Assembly: GCF_000615975.1 (NCBI RefSeq)
Contig: NZ_BAMP01000005.1
Coordinates: 36,816-100,815 of the forward strand
Source of the DNA: Nitratireductor aquibiodomus NL21 = JCM 21793
GTDB lineage: Bacteria > Pseudomonadota > Alphaproteobacteria > Rhizobiales > Rhizobiaceae
Direction of reading: 5' to 3'
DNA: 64,000 nt
Both the position numbers and the translations under genes were made by a program. Below, one piece after another: positions 18,546 through 27,749 of the stretch; within the stretch, counting starts at the first letter, position 1; every line of letters starts with the position of its first letter. The notes beneath the pieces were generated by a model, which had not been told where the DNA came from, ran no database searches, and saw only the letters and a list, made by a program, of their open reading frames with translations.

Positions 18546-19192
18546 CACGACCACTCCACATCGAATTTCGTCACCACCTGATCGATCTGCTCCGGTGTGA
18601 GAAGACGCGGCGAAAGCCCGCGCGTGAGAAGCGCGAGACGCGCCGTCTCTTCCAGTTCCTCGATCGCCTGACCGGCTGCCCGCAGGTCCTTGCCCGCCAC
18701 CACCGGGCCGTGATTGGCCAGCATCACCGCCGAGCGCTTGCCTGCCAGTCCGCGGATCGCCTCTCCAATGGCCACGTCCCCGGGGATGAAATAGGGAAGC
18801 AGCTTCACCTTACCGAGCTGCATGATGGAATAGGCCGTGAGCGGCGGAAACAGATTGTCCGGGTCGACATCGGGAAGAAGCGACCAGGCGACCGAGTGCG
18901 TCGAATGCAGATGCACGATAGCACCGGCCTTGGAACGCGTCTCATAAAACGCCTCGTGCAGGGGCATTTCCTTTGTCGGCTTATCGCCATCCACATGCCG
19001 GCCCGCCGCATCGAAACGGCTCAACCGGGCCGGATCGAGCGTGCCGAGCGTCGAGCCCGTCGGCGTCACCAGCAATCCACCGTCGCTCGTGCGGGCGGAA
19101 ACATTGCCGGTGGCCCCATGCGTCAGCCCGCGCGAATGAAGCGAGGCGGCAAGGCTGCACATCTCCTCACGAAGCCTGCTTTCCTCGCTCAT
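18545..19192 (-). CDS. otnC: 3-oxo-tetronate 4-phosphate decarboxylase (class II aldolase family)
   Basis: 215 residues. The class II aldolase/adducin fold is shown by GLTHGATGNVSARTSDGGLL, VTPTGSTLGTLDP, the zinc histidines of AIVHLHSTHSVAWS and the later ANHGPVVAGKDLRAA. OtnC removes CO2 from 3-oxo-tetronate 4-phosphate to yield dihydroxyacetone phosphate. Overlaps otnK at its start (ATGA) and otnI at its end, so the three are translated as a unit. The acid residue in TKEMPLHEAFY is kept. Confidence 0.92.
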   Translation of the reverse strand: MSEESRLREEMCSLAASLHSRGLTHGATGNVSARTSDGGLLVTPTGSTLGTLDPARLSRFDAAGRHVDGDKPTKEMPLHEAFYETRSKAGAIVHLHSTHSVAWSLLPDVDPDNLFPPLTAYSIMQLGKVKLLPYFIPGDVAIGEAIRGLAGKRSAVMLANHGPVVAGKDLRAAGQAIEELEETARLALLTRGLSPRLLTPEQIDQVVTKFDVEWS

Positions 19193-20451
19193 GCCGCCTC
19201 TCCCTTCAACACATCAAGCGCCTTCATGAAAAACGCATCGTCACCAAAATTGCCGGATTTGAGCGCCACCCAGACGGGGCGGCCCGCAACCTTCAGCCCG
19301 GGCACGCCAGGCGCGATCTGCGGGCCAACCTCAAGCGCGGAGCAGTCGAGCGCTTCGACAACCGCACCCGACGTCTCGCCGCCCGCCACCACAAGCCGCT
19401 CATATCCACCGGCGACAAGCTGCACGGCGGTCGCAGCAAAAAAACCCTCAAGGGCTGAAGCGACCTCTTCCCGCCCGAACGCAGCCTGCGCCGCGCGCAC
19501 CACTTCGGGATCGGCCGAGGAATAGACGAGCGGCGCGGCACCTGCGTCCTGCGCCCCGATCCACTCCACCGCTGCCTGCGGCGTCATCGTGCCCGAAAGA
19601 ACGGCCTCAGGCTCAACCCTGAGCGTGGGATGAAGCTTTGAATATTCGGCGATCTGCCGCCGCGTCTGGCCCGAGCACGACCCTGAAAGGATGGCCGCAC
19701 GGCCTGACGATCCCTGCCAGCCCTCTCTGTTCTTTCCAAGCAGTCCCGCTTCACGGAAATTTGCCGCCAGTCCCAGTCCCAGCCCGGATCCGCCCGTGAC
19801 GAGCTTCATGCCGCGCACGGCGGTGCCGATGCGATAGAGATCCTCGTCGGAGACCGTGTCGACGACAATGAGCGTCTTCCCCTCCGCCGCCGCCCGGTCA
19901 AGCGCATCGGAAATGGCCGCCGCCCCCTCGCGCACCGCCTGCGCGGAAACATGGCCCACTGCTCCGCCCGTCTGCGGCGCAAGCCAGCGGCGGATGTCTG
20001 CATCGCGCATCGGTGTGAGCGGATGATGTTCCATTCCGCTCTCGTTGAGAAGACGGTCATTCACGAAGAGATGCCCCTGGTAGACCGTACGCCCCGTCGC
20101 CGGAAAAGCCGGACAAACCACCGTCTGCTCCGCACCGAGACGCTCCATCAGCGCATCGATGACCGGGCCGATATTGCCCTCCGGCGTCGAATCGAAGGTC
20201 GAGCAGTATTTGAAGTAGATCTGCCCCGCGCCCTGCTCCAGAAGCCAGTCAAGCGCCTCGAGCGACTGGCGGACCGCATCCGCCACCGGAATCGTGCGCG
20301 ACTTGAGCGCCACCACCCCCGCTTCCACGGAGGGATCGGCAGGGCCGTTCGGCACACCACAATACTGGATGGTCTTCATACCGCTTCTGGCCAGCATGTT
20401 GGCGAGATCGGAAGAGCCTGTAAAATCGTCCCCAATACAGCCGAGCAACAT
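19189..20451 (-). CDS. otnK: Four-carbon acid sugar kinase (DUF1537), 3-oxo-tetronate kinase
   Basis: 420 residues from ATG 20451 after AAGGAGGAGG. The N-terminal domain begins MLLGCIGDDFTGSSDLANML, the substrate-site motif of DUF1537 kinases; the C-terminal nucleotide domain has LVTGGSGLGLGLAANF, LSGSCSGQTRRQIAEY, VVAGGETSGAVVEAL and VALKSGNFGDDAFF. These enzymes phosphorylate 3-oxo-tetronate, D-threonate or D-erythronate at O4. The adjacent otnC/otnI point to OtnK, but it is the only such kinase here while pdxA2 is also present, so it may act on threonate or erythronate as well. First gene of otnK-otnC-otnI. Confidence 0.9.
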   Translation of the reverse strand: MLLGCIGDDFTGSSDLANMLARSGMKTIQYCGVPNGPADPSVEAGVVALKSRTIPVADAVRQSLEALDWLLEQGAGQIYFKYCSTFDSTPEGNIGPVIDALMERLGAEQTVVCPAFPATGRTVYQGHLFVNDRLLNESGMEHHPLTPMRDADIRRWLAPQTGGAVGHVSAQAVREGAAAISDALDRAAAEGKTLIVVDTVSDEDLYRIGTAVRGMKLVTGGSGLGLGLAANFREAGLLGKNREGWQGSSGRAAILSGSCSGQTRRQIAEYSKLHPTLRVEPEAVLSGTMTPQAAVEWIGAQDAGAAPLVYSSADPEVVRAAQAAFGREEVASALEGFFAATAVQLVAGGYERLVVAGGETSGAVVEALDCSALEVGPQIAPGVPGLKVAGRPVWVALKSGNFGDDAFFMKALDVLKGEAA

Positions 20452-20667
20452 TCGCACCTCCTCCTTCGCGCATGCATCACGGCTTAATGCGACAACGTAT
20501 CCATAAAAGTCAATGCAGATGAATGGGAGAGGTTCTGCGCGAATTCTGGACAAAGAAGGTCCGGGAAAATCTCACGAAACCGTGCTTTTTCTATTTGTTT
20601 TTCCTGATAAAATCAGCGCGAAGGAATCCGGCTTCGGCAACTCTCGAAATTCGGCGCAGTCTTGATT

Positions 20668-20683
20668 TTTGTGTATACATTGA
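20668..20683. promoter_or_regulatory. Operator-like TGTATACA site upstream of the dehydratase
   Basis: TTTGTGTATACATTGA matches the perfect palindrome at 24554-24569 at 11 consecutive positions (TGTATACATTG). It lies 47 bases upstream of the dehydratase ATG in the 279-base gap between divergent otnK and the dehydratase. Likely bound by one of the two local GntR proteins; which one is not known. Confidence 0.55.
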
Positions 20684-20730
20684 TTGGCAAGAGGCTAGAA
20701 TAGGCGCGCAATCGAATATCCGGAGACGAC

Positions 20731-22548
20731 ATGAGCAACAATCCCAAAGCCTCTTCCCTGCGCTCACGCGCGTGGTTCGACAATGCGGGCAATCCGGATA
20801 TGACAGCGCTTTATCTGGAGCGCTACCTGAATTTCGGATTGTCGCAGGAAGAACTGCAATCCGGCAAGCCCATCATCGGAATTGCCCAAACCGGCTCCGA
20901 TCTTTCGCCCTGCAACCGGCACCACCTGGAACTGGCGAAGCGCGTGCGCGAAGGCATTCGCGAGGCCGGCGGCATCGCCATCGAGTTTCCCGTTCACCCG
21001 ATCCAGGAAACCGGCAAGCGCCCGACAGCGTCTCTCGACCGCAATCTCGCCTATCTCAGCCTCGTGGAAGTGCTTTACGGCTATCCGCTCGATGGCGTCG
21101 TGCTCACCGTCGGCTGCGACAAGACCACGCCGGCGCTACTCATGGCGGCAGCCACGGTCAACATCCCGGCCATCGCGCTTTCGGTGGGCCCGATGCTCAA
21201 TGGCTGGTTCCGGGGTGAGCGCACGGGTTCGGGCACCATCGTCTGGAAGGCACGCGAGATGATGGCTGCCGGCGAGATCGACTATGAGGGTTTCGTGCGG
21301 CTCGTCGCCTCCTCCGCGCCGTCCACCGGCTATTGCAACACGATGGGAACGGCCACCACGATGAACTCGCTGGCCGAAGCGCTCGGCATGCAGTTGCCCG
21401 GTTCCGCAGCCATCCCCGCGCCCTATCGCGACCGGCAGGAAATGGCGTATCGCACCGGCCTTCGCATCGTCGACATGGTTCATGAAGACATCAAGCCGAG
21501 CGACGTGATGACCCGCGAAGCCTTCATCAATGCGATCCGCGTCAACTCCGCCATAGGCGGCTCCACCAACGCCCCCATCCACCTGACGGCTGTCGCCCGC
21601 CACCTGGGCGTTGAACTGTCCATCGACGACTGGCAGACCTATGGCGAGAGCGTGCCTCTCCTGGTGAACCTCCAGCCTGCAGGCGAATATCTGGGCGAGG
21701 ACTATTACCATGCCGGCGGTGTGCCGGCGGTTGTCAATCAGCTCATGTCGGTCGGGCTCATCAACGAGGATGTCCTGACGGTCAACGGCAAAAGCATTGG
21801 CGAGAACTGCCGCGATGCCGCCATCGCTGACGAGAAGGTGATCCGTCCCTTCGCCAACCCTCTCAAGGAGAATGCAGGCTTCCGGGTTCTGAAAGGCAAT
21901 CTGTTCGATTCCGCCATCATGAAACTCTCGGTCGTCTCCGACGAGTTCCGGAACCGCTATCTTTCCAACCCCGACGATCCCATGGCCTTCGAGGGTCGCG
22001 CCATCGTGTTCGACGGGCCGGAGGATTATCACGCGCGCATCGACGATCCGGCACTCGCCATCGATGAGAAGAGCATCCTTTTCATGCGCGGCGCGGGACC
22101 CATCGGCTATCCGGGCGCGGCGGAAGTGGTGAACATGCGCGCGCCCGATTACCTCATCAAGCGCGGCATCACCTCTCTGCCCTGCATCGGCGATGGTCGC
22201 CAGTCCGGCACATCGGGCTCGCCGTCCATCCTCAACGCCTCGCCGGAAGCGGCCGCCAATGGCGGACTTGCGATTCTCAAAACCGGTGACCGCGTGCGCA
22301 TCGACCTCAACAAGTGCACGGCAAACATTCTCACCTCCGATGAGGAACTGAACCGGCGCCGTGAGGAACTGGAGAAGGCCGGGGGATATGCCTATCCCGC
22401 GCACCAGACGCCCTGGCAGGAAATCCAGCGCGGCATGGTCGCCCAGCTCGAAGCCGGCATGGTGCTGGAACCCGCCGTCAATTACCAGCGGCTCGCACAG
22501 GGCGGAAAGGACGGCAACATGCCGCCAGTCCCGCGCGACAACCACTGA
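20731..22548 (+). CDS. IlvD/Edd-family sugar-acid dehydratase
   Basis: 605 residues. An iron-sulfur dehydratase; three cysteine-bearing motifs are seen: [36 protein letters not shown] and [20 protein letters not shown], plus the C-terminal [20 protein letters not shown]. It belongs with the sugar-acid branch (arabonate, xylonate, gluconate-type dehydratases) rather than IlvD, judging by [12 protein letters not shown] and the sugar-acid context. It would turn an aldonate into its 2-keto-3-deoxy acid. The SDR and FAH hydrolase downstream fit the next two steps of a non-phosphorylating route. ATG follows GGAGACGAC. Exact aldonate unknown. Confidence 0.88.
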   Translation: MSNNPKASSLRSRAWFDNAGNPDMTALYLERYLNFGLSQEELQSGKPIIGIAQTGSDLSPCNRHHLELAKRVREGIREAGGIAIEFPVHPIQETGKRPTASLDRNLAYLSLVEVLYGYPLDGVVLTVGCDKTTPALLMAAATVNIPAIALSVGPMLNGWFRGERTGSGTIVWKAREMMAAGEIDYEGFVRLVASSAPSTGYCNTMGTATTMNSLAEALGMQLPGSAAIPAPYRDRQEMAYRTGLRIVDMVHEDIKPSDVMTREAFINAIRVNSAIGGSTNAPIHLTAVARHLGVELSIDDWQTYGESVPLLVNLQPAGEYLGEDYYHAGGVPAVVNQLMSVGLINEDVLTVNGKSIGENCRDAAIADEKVIRPFANPLKENAGFRVLKGNLFDSAIMKLSVVSDEFRNRYLSNPDDPMAFEGRAIVFDGPEDYHARIDDPALAIDEKSILFMRGAGPIGYPGAAEVVNMRAPDYLIKRGITSLPCIGDGRQSGTSGSPSILNASPEAAANGGLAILKTGDRVRIDLNKCTANILTSDEELNRRREELEKAGGYAYPAHQTPWQEIQRGMVAQLEAGMVLEPAVNYQRLAQGGKDGNMPPVPRDNH

Positions 22549-22589
22549 AGCAGACCGTCGAAAACACGCCACAGGGAGGAGGAACCCGC

Positions 22590-23576
22590 ATGCGCATCCT
22601 GATTATCGGAGCCGCCGGCATGGTCGGTCGCCGGCTGGCCGAAAAGCTGCTCTCCGATGGCAAGCTCGGCAGCGAACGCATAGAAACCATTCACGCATTC
22701 GATGTGGTCGAAGCTCCGCTCGCCCCGGCAAATGGCATTCAGATCGAGGCGCAGGCCGGCGATATCGCGGATGCAAAAACCGTCGAGGGGCTGATCGCGC
22801 AAAAGCCCGATGTCATCTTTCATCTGGCGGCCATCGTTTCCGGCGAGGCCGAGGTCGCGTTCCAGAAGGGCTACGGCATCAACATGGATGGCACGCGCCA
22901 TCTGCTTGAAGCCATCCGCCTTCGGGGCGAAAATGGAGGAGGCTCCTACCGGCCCCGCCTCGTCTTCACCTCTTCCATCGCGGTCTTCGGCGCACCCTTC
23001 CCCGACAAGATCGACGACGAGTTCTTCCGGGCCCCGCTCACCAGCTATGGAACGCAGAAGGCGATTGGCGAGCTTCTATTGGCCGACTATACGCGAAAGG
23101 GTTTCATAGACGGGATCGGCATTCGCCTGCCCACGATTGTCGTTCGGCCCGGCAAGCCCAACAAGGCTGCGTCCGGCTTCTTCTCCGGCATCATCCGCGA
23201 GCCGCTCGCCGGGCAGGATGCCATCCTGCCGGTCCCGGACGATGTGCGCCACTGGGTGGCGAGCCCTGATGCTGCGGTGGGTTTCCTGCTGCATGCCGGC
23301 ACCATGGACCTTGCGCAGCTCGGAGACCGGCGTTGCCTCACCATGCCCGGTCTCTCCGTCACCATTGCGGAGATGATAGAGGCCCTCGCACGCGTTGCCG
23401 GCCATGACGTCGTGGCCCATATAAAGCGCAGGCACGATCCGCAGATCGCCGCGATCGTGGATGGCTGGCCGCGTGATTTCATCGCCCGGCGCGCGCAGGA
23501 AGCCGGTTTCACGGCCGACCGGGATTTCGATTCCATCATACGCGCGCACATCGCTGACGAAGAGGCACGCAAATAA
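22590..23576 (+). CDS. denD: D-erythronate dehydrogenase (NAD-dependent epimerase/dehydratase family)
   Basis: 328 residues, extended-SDR fold: the nucleotide motif MRILIIGAAGMVGRRLAEKL at the N-terminus, DVIFHLAAIVSGEAE, serine of VFTSSIAVFG and catalytic YGTQK. The segment LPTIVVRPGKPNKAASGFFS is characteristic of the DenD-type sugar-acid dehydrogenases. DenD oxidises D-erythronate to 2-oxo-tetronate, the substrate of OtnI. Strong ribosome site AGGGAGGAGG. Lies 41 bases after the dehydratase, in the same direction. Could act on another aldonate; family call is firm. Confidence 0.85.
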   Translation: MRILIIGAAGMVGRRLAEKLLSDGKLGSERIETIHAFDVVEAPLAPANGIQIEAQAGDIADAKTVEGLIAQKPDVIFHLAAIVSGEAEVAFQKGYGINMDGTRHLLEAIRLRGENGGGSYRPRLVFTSSIAVFGAPFPDKIDDEFFRAPLTSYGTQKAIGELLLADYTRKGFIDGIGIRLPTIVVRPGKPNKAASGFFSGIIREPLAGQDAILPVPDDVRHWVASPDAAVGFLLHAGTMDLAQLGDRRCLTMPGLSVTIAEMIEALARVAGHDVVAHIKRRHDPQIAAIVDGWPRDFIARRAQEAGFTADRDFDSIIRAHIADEEARK

Positions 23577-23715
23577 AGGGGTTGAAGCGGCCGAGGACCA
23601 TTGACCGACGACATCCTTGCCTGTGAAGAACCGGTATGACGACGCCCATGCGCTTGGACATGACAGTGGATATCTGCCAACCATCGTCGGTAGGGCTGAA
23701 CCGCACCGGGCAAAA

Positions 23716-24501
23716 ATGGAGGGGGTGCTGAGCACGAGCGAGCGCAGAAAGGTCGGAACCGCAGGACGGAAACCGGCAAGCAGGAGCGCCGATGCGCAGG
23801 CGGCGTCACGCCCCCGCCCGAGCCTGCAGGGCATCGCCAAGATGCCGGCACGCGACCGGGCGTATCACGAGCTCAAGTTCCGCATTCTGGAAGGGCGGCT
23901 GCCGCCCGGCACCACACTTCTGGAAACCGAGGTTGCGAGCCTTCTTTCGCTCAGCCGGACACCCGTGCGCGAAGCGCTGATACGGCTTGAGGAAGAAGGG
24001 CTTGTGGATGTGCGGCCGCGCCATGGCATCACCGTCAAGTCGCTGTCGGTCGAAGAGATCGAACAGATCTACCAGGTCTTTTCGACCCTCGAGGTCAAGG
24101 CGGCGCAGCTTACAGCGCGACGCGGCATCACGGCGGCCGACCATGAGCGCCTCGACGGCATCCTCACGCAGATGGAACGCGCCTCAAAGCGAGGCGACAT
24201 TGAAGCCTGGTCCGAGCTGGATGACGAGTTTCATTCCGAACTGGTCGGCCTTTGCGGCAACCCGCGCCTGCAGGCCATGCTGCGGCAGCTCTGGGACCTG
24301 CAATACCACGCCCGTCGCGCGATCATAAAACTGCGTCCCCTGCCGATTGTTTCAGACCGGGAACACCGCGCAATCCTTGCCGCCATCGCGGCGGGAAACG
24401 AAGAGGAGGCAACCCGCCTCCATCAGCAGCACCGCGATCGCGCCGACGAGCAGCTCGTCTCCCTCCTGCGCCGGCAGGCGACATTCCCGCTGAGCCAATA
24501 G
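23716..24501 (+). CDS. GntR family regulator, FCD subfamily (second)
   Basis: About 261 residues from ATG 23716; a TTG at 23617 would lengthen it. A charged N-terminal extension of ~45 residues precedes the winged helix (YHELKFRILEGRLPPGTTLL, LLSLSRTPVREALIRLEEEG), and the FCD domain shows DEFHSELVGLCGNPRL and VSDREHRAILAAIAAGNEEE. It is followed after 52 bases by a perfect palindrome and then the SDR-FAH-reductase genes. Probably the regulator of the aldonate genes and of the ABC importer at 28-33 kb, whose leader carries related sites. Confidence 0.88.
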   Translation: MEGVLSTSERRKVGTAGRKPASRSADAQAASRPRPSLQGIAKMPARDRAYHELKFRILEGRLPPGTTLLETEVASLLSLSRTPVREALIRLEEEGLVDVRPRHGITVKSLSVEEIEQIYQVFSTLEVKAAQLTARRGITAADHERLDGILTQMERASKRGDIEAWSELDDEFHSELVGLCGNPRLQAMLRQLWDLQYHARRAIIKLRPLPIVSDREHRAILAAIAAGNEEEATRLHQQHRDRADEQLVSLLRRQATFPLSQ

Positions 24502-24553
24502 GGCATTTTTGCAGTCAGGTGGAGCCACGCGACAGCCGCACCAGCACCGGATA

Positions 24554-24569
24554 ACAATGTATACATTGT
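24554..24569. promoter_or_regulatory. GntR-type operator, perfect 16-bp palindrome
   Basis: ACAATGTATACATTGT is a perfect palindrome 57 bases upstream of the SDR start and just after the gntR stop. It is the best version of the motif also seen at 20668, 33110 and 33208, and is the natural candidate site of the adjacent regulator. Confidence 0.75.
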
Positions 24570-24626
24570 CCTTTTGCCGCGTCTGTGCGATGACAGCGAA
24601 CGGAACAGAATGAGGAGGGGCCGTTC

Positions 24627-25360
24627 ATGAACCAGATCGATCTTGCCGGACGGAGGGCGATCATCACAGGCGGGGCGCAGGGCATCGGGCTCGCAACCGC
24701 GGAGCGTTTCATTGCAAGCGGCGCAGAGGTCGTTCTTTGGGACATCAATGCCGCGAACCTCGACAGGGCAACAGACGCGCTGGGAGGCAGTGCATCTGGC
24801 CGTGTGGTGGAACTCACCGACGAAAGTGCCGTAAACGACGCCGCACGGGAAGCCGGCGCGATCGACATTCTCGTCAACAATGCAGGCATCACCGGCGGCA
24901 ATGGCAAGACCTGGAACTGGCGCCGGATGTCTGGCGCCGCACGGTCGAGGTCAATCTCGTCGCCCCCTATCTCACCTGCCGCGCACTCGTGCCAGGCATG
25001 ATCGAACGCGGCTACGGGCGCATCGTCAACATTGCTTCCATAGCCGGCAAAGAAGGCAATCCCAACGCCTCGCACTACTCCGCCTCCAAGGCCGGCCTGA
25101 TCGGGCTGACCAAATCGCTCGGCAAGGAGCTCGCCAAAACCGGCGTCATCGTCAACTGCCTTACCCCGGCGGCGGCCCGCACCCCGATCTTCGACCAGAT
25201 GAGCCAGGAACACATCGACTACATGCTGTCGAAAATTCCGCTCGAGCGCTTTCTCGAACCGGCCGAGGCGGCTGCCATGATCGCGTGGCTCGCCTCGCAG
25301 GAATGCTCCTTCACGACAGGCGGTGTGTTCGACATTTCAGGCGGCCGCGCCGTCTACTGA
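24627..25360 (+). CDS. Short-chain dehydrogenase (2-keto-3-deoxy-aldonate 4-dehydrogenase-like), frameshifted
   Basis: About 245 residues. Classical SDR: cofactor motif [17 protein letters not shown] (TGxxxGIG), [12 protein letters not shown], catalytic YSASK in [20 protein letters not shown] and a C-terminal [16 protein letters not shown]. The frame breaks near 24914; one extra G (tgggaactg) gives [18 protein letters not shown]. Followed by an FAH-family hydrolase, the usual pair for oxidising a 2-keto-3-deoxy acid at C4 and cleaving the diketone. ATG follows GAGGAGGGG. Substrate is inferred from the neighbours. Confidence 0.87.
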
Positions 25361-25387
25361 TCAAGGCAAGTACAGAGGAATACCGAT

Positions 25388-26230
25388 ATGAAACTGTTGC
25401 GTTACGGTCCGGCGGGTCGGGAAAAACCGGGCATGCTCGCTGCCGATGGCACCCTGCGCGATCTTTCCGGCGTCGTTGACGATATTGCCGGCGACGTCAT
25501 TTCGCCGGCGGGCCTCGACAGGCTGCGCGCCATCGATCCGCAGACCCTTCCGGCCGTCGATGGAAATCCCCGCCTCGGCCCCTGTGTCGCGGGCCTTCAG
25601 AAGATCATCTGCATTGGCCTCAACTACTCCGACCATGCCGCCGAAACCGGCGCCGAACCGCCGGAAGAACCCATCGTTTTCGCCAAGGCGTTGAATGCCC
25701 TCTGCGGCCCGAACGACGATGTCGAACTCCCGCGTGGTTCAAAGGCGCTCGACTGGGAGGTTGAACTCGCCGTCATCATCGGCTCGAAGACCAAATATGT
25801 CAGCGAAGCCGACGCGATGGATCATGTCGCGGGCTTCGCCATCATGAACGATGTTTCCGAGCGCGACTTCCAGACAAAGCGCTCTGGACAGTGGACCAAG
25901 GGCAAAAGCCACGACACGTTCGGCCCGCTCGGCCCCTGGCTCGTCACCCGCGATGAAGTGGCCGACCCGCACAATCTGGGCATGTGGCTCGACGTCAATG
26001 GCGAGCGTCGCCAGACCGGAAACTCAAACACGCTGATCTTCAACGTGCCGCATGTCGTTTCCTACCTCTCGCAGTTCATGACGCTGATGCCCGGTGACGT
26101 GATCTCCACCGGCACACCGCCCGGCGTCGGCATGGGCATGAAACCGCCTCAATATCTCAAGGCTGGCGATGTCATGACGCTCTCCATCGCCGGACTTGGC
26201 GAACAGCGCCAGACCGTCGTTCAGGCCTGA
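25388..26230 (+). CDS. Fumarylacetoacetate hydrolase family protein (2,4-diketo-3-deoxy-aldonate hydrolase-like)
   Basis: 280 residues. FAH core: KIICIGLNYSDHAAETG, EEPIVFAKALNALCGPND, the metal-binding EVELAVIIGSKTKYV, MNDVSERDFQTKRSGQWTKG with KSHDTFGPLGPWLV, and LMPGDVISTGTPPGVG. The N-terminal ~60 residues match the lid seen in 2,4-diketo-3-deoxy-L-fuconate/rhamnonate hydrolases. Predicted to cleave a 2,4-diketo-3-deoxy acid to pyruvate plus a hydroxyacid. It follows the SDR by 27 bases and has its own ribosome site (GAGGAAT). Confidence 0.88.
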   Translation: MKLLRYGPAGREKPGMLAADGTLRDLSGVVDDIAGDVISPAGLDRLRAIDPQTLPAVDGNPRLGPCVAGLQKIICIGLNYSDHAAETGAEPPEEPIVFAKALNALCGPNDDVELPRGSKALDWEVELAVIIGSKTKYVSEADAMDHVAGFAIMNDVSERDFQTKRSGQWTKGKSHDTFGPLGPWLVTRDEVADPHNLGMWLDVNGERRQTGNSNTLIFNVPHVVSYLSQFMTLMPGDVISTGTPPGVGMGMKPPQYLKAGDVMTLSIAGLGEQRQTVVQA

Positions 26231-26251
26231 ACCGAAAAACTGGAGCCCGCC

Positions 26252-27175
26252 ATGAGCATCAAAAACGTCACCGTCATCGGCACCGGCATCATGGGTGCTC
26301 CCATGGCACGAAACATTGCCAGGGCGGGTTTCAGTCTCACCGTGTGGAACCGCACGCGCGCCAAGGCGGAGGCCCTTTCAGACGTTGCAACCGTCGTTGA
26401 TGATCCCCGCTCAGCCGTCGCCAGCGCCGATGCCGTCGTGACAATGGTCGACAATTCACCCATCGTCACCCAGATCTATTTCGGTGAGAACGGCATCGTG
26501 GAAGCCGCACCGAAGGGCGCGCTTTTCATCGACATGTCGTCAATCCAGCCTGCGGTCGCGCGCGACCACGCCGATGCACTTTCAAAGACGGGGCACCGGC
26601 ATCTCGACGCGCCGGTGTCGGGCGGCGAGAAAGGCGCGATCGAGGCAACGCTCGCCATCATGGCCGGCGGCGAAGCTTCCGATTTCGCAGAAGCCGAGAC
26701 GCTTCTGTCCGCCATGGGTCGCGCGACCCATGTGGGCGTTCATGGTGCGGGTCAGGTCGCCAAGCTCGCCAATCAGGTGATCGTCGCCGTGACCATCGGT
26801 GCGGTTTCGGAGGCGATGCTTCTGGCGCAGGAAGGCGGCTGCGACCCGGCCGCACTGCGCGATGCGCTGATGGGCGGGTTTGCCACCTCACGCATTCTGG
26901 AGCTGCACGGCGAACGGATGGTCGAACGCAATTTCGTGCCCGGCGGCCCGCTTGAACTGCAGCTCAAGGATCTGGAGAATGCGCTTGAAGTCGCCCGCAG
27001 TGCCGGGCTCTCGCTTCCCTTGACGGAAAAAACCCGCGACGCATTCCACACGCTGGCCCATGAGATGAAGATGGGCCGCCACGATCACGCTGCCTATCTT
27101 CTCTGGCTCGAAGCCATCAATTCCGGCAAGCGGCTGGGCACGGGTGAAACCAGCGCCCCGCCGCTCAAGGCATGA
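26252..27175 (+). CDS. 3-hydroxyisobutyrate dehydrogenase-family reductase (GarR/tartronate-semialdehyde-reductase-like)
   Basis: 307 residues: Rossmann motif VTVIGTGIMGAPMARNIARA at 6-25, substrate-site LDAPVSGGEKGAIEATLAIM at ~110-130, and catalytic lysine in GAGQVAKLANQVIVAVT near 170. This arrangement resembles tartronate semialdehyde reductase (2-hydroxy-3-oxopropionate reductase) more than the LtnD-type protein at 27750. It ends the plus-strand sugar-acid operon. Possible role: interconverting a C3 or C4 oxo-acid with its hydroxyacid. Exact substrate open. Confidence 0.85.
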   Translation: MSIKNVTVIGTGIMGAPMARNIARAGFSLTVWNRTRAKAEALSDVATVVDDPRSAVASADAVVTMVDNSPIVTQIYFGENGIVEAAPKGALFIDMSSIQPAVARDHADALSKTGHRHLDAPVSGGEKGAIEATLAIMAGGEASDFAEAETLLSAMGRATHVGVHGAGQVAKLANQVIVAVTIGAVSEAMLLAQEGGCDPAALRDALMGGFATSRILELHGERMVERNFVPGGPLELQLKDLENALEVARSAGLSLPLTEKTRDAFHTLAHEMKMGRHDHAAYLLWLEAINSGKRLGTGETSAPPLKA

Positions 27176-27178
27176 CGA

Positions 27179-27619
27179 TCAGGCGCTGTGCGCTGCGGAA
27201 GCTGGCTTCTCGGACACCGGGAAGATCACGTCATATGCCCAGTTAAACACGAAGGCGTATACCAGGTAGAACACCGCGAAAGACGCGTTGACGAACAATG
27301 CGTCCAGCACCGGAACACCGAGGAACAATGCCGTGGTGGGCATGAGGGCCATCAGAAGCCCGCCTTCAAACAGAAGCGCGTGGACGACACGAACGGGCAC
27401 GGATTTGCGTACACTGCCGGTGAGCCTTCGCAGGGCGTGATCGAAGCCGAGATTGTAAACATAGTTCCACAGTGTGGCGATCGTGGCGCTCACAATGACA
27501 ACGACACCCATGTCGAACATGGGCTTGCCGAACAACCATGAAGCGGCCGGTGTAACGATTAGAAGGGCAATCAGCTCGAAGCTGATGGCATGGCGAATAC
27601 GATCTGCAGCGGTGCGCAT
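27179..27619 (-). CDS. PACE family efflux pump (AceI-like)
   Basis: 146 residues from ATG 27619 after GGGGAG; ATG 27631 is an alternative. Four membrane helices in two repeated pairs: DRIRHAISFELIALLIVTP with the conserved Glu in helix 1, then IATLWNYVYNLGFDHALRR; second repeat VRVVHALLFEGGLLMALMP and ASFAVFYLVYAFVFNWAYD. This is the chlorhexidine-type proteobacterial efflux family. Its stop is four bases from that of the reductase gene facing it. Nothing links it to the sugar-acid genes on either side; it looks like an unrelated insertion. Confidence 0.88.
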   Translation of the reverse strand: MRTAADRIRHAISFELIALLIVTPAASWLFGKPMFDMGVVVIVSATIATLWNYVYNLGFDHALRRLTGSVRKSVPVRVVHALLFEGGLLMALMPTTALFLGVPVLDALFVNASFAVFYLVYAFVFNWAYDVIFPVSEKPASAAHSA

Positions 27620-27749
27620 ACTGCTCCCCATCTGGTCCTCGGGCCGTCCCGACATGATTCCCTGAATGGGGGAGGTCGTCCTCGCTTTCGAGCGGAATAT
27701 AGGTGCACTCGGGGATCATGCAAGAGTGATTTTTGACACTCTCAGACGT

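Noticed and set aside
21136..22572. 478-codon open frame on the minus strand
   Set aside because: Antisense to the dehydratase with intact cysteine motifs; no recognisable protein.
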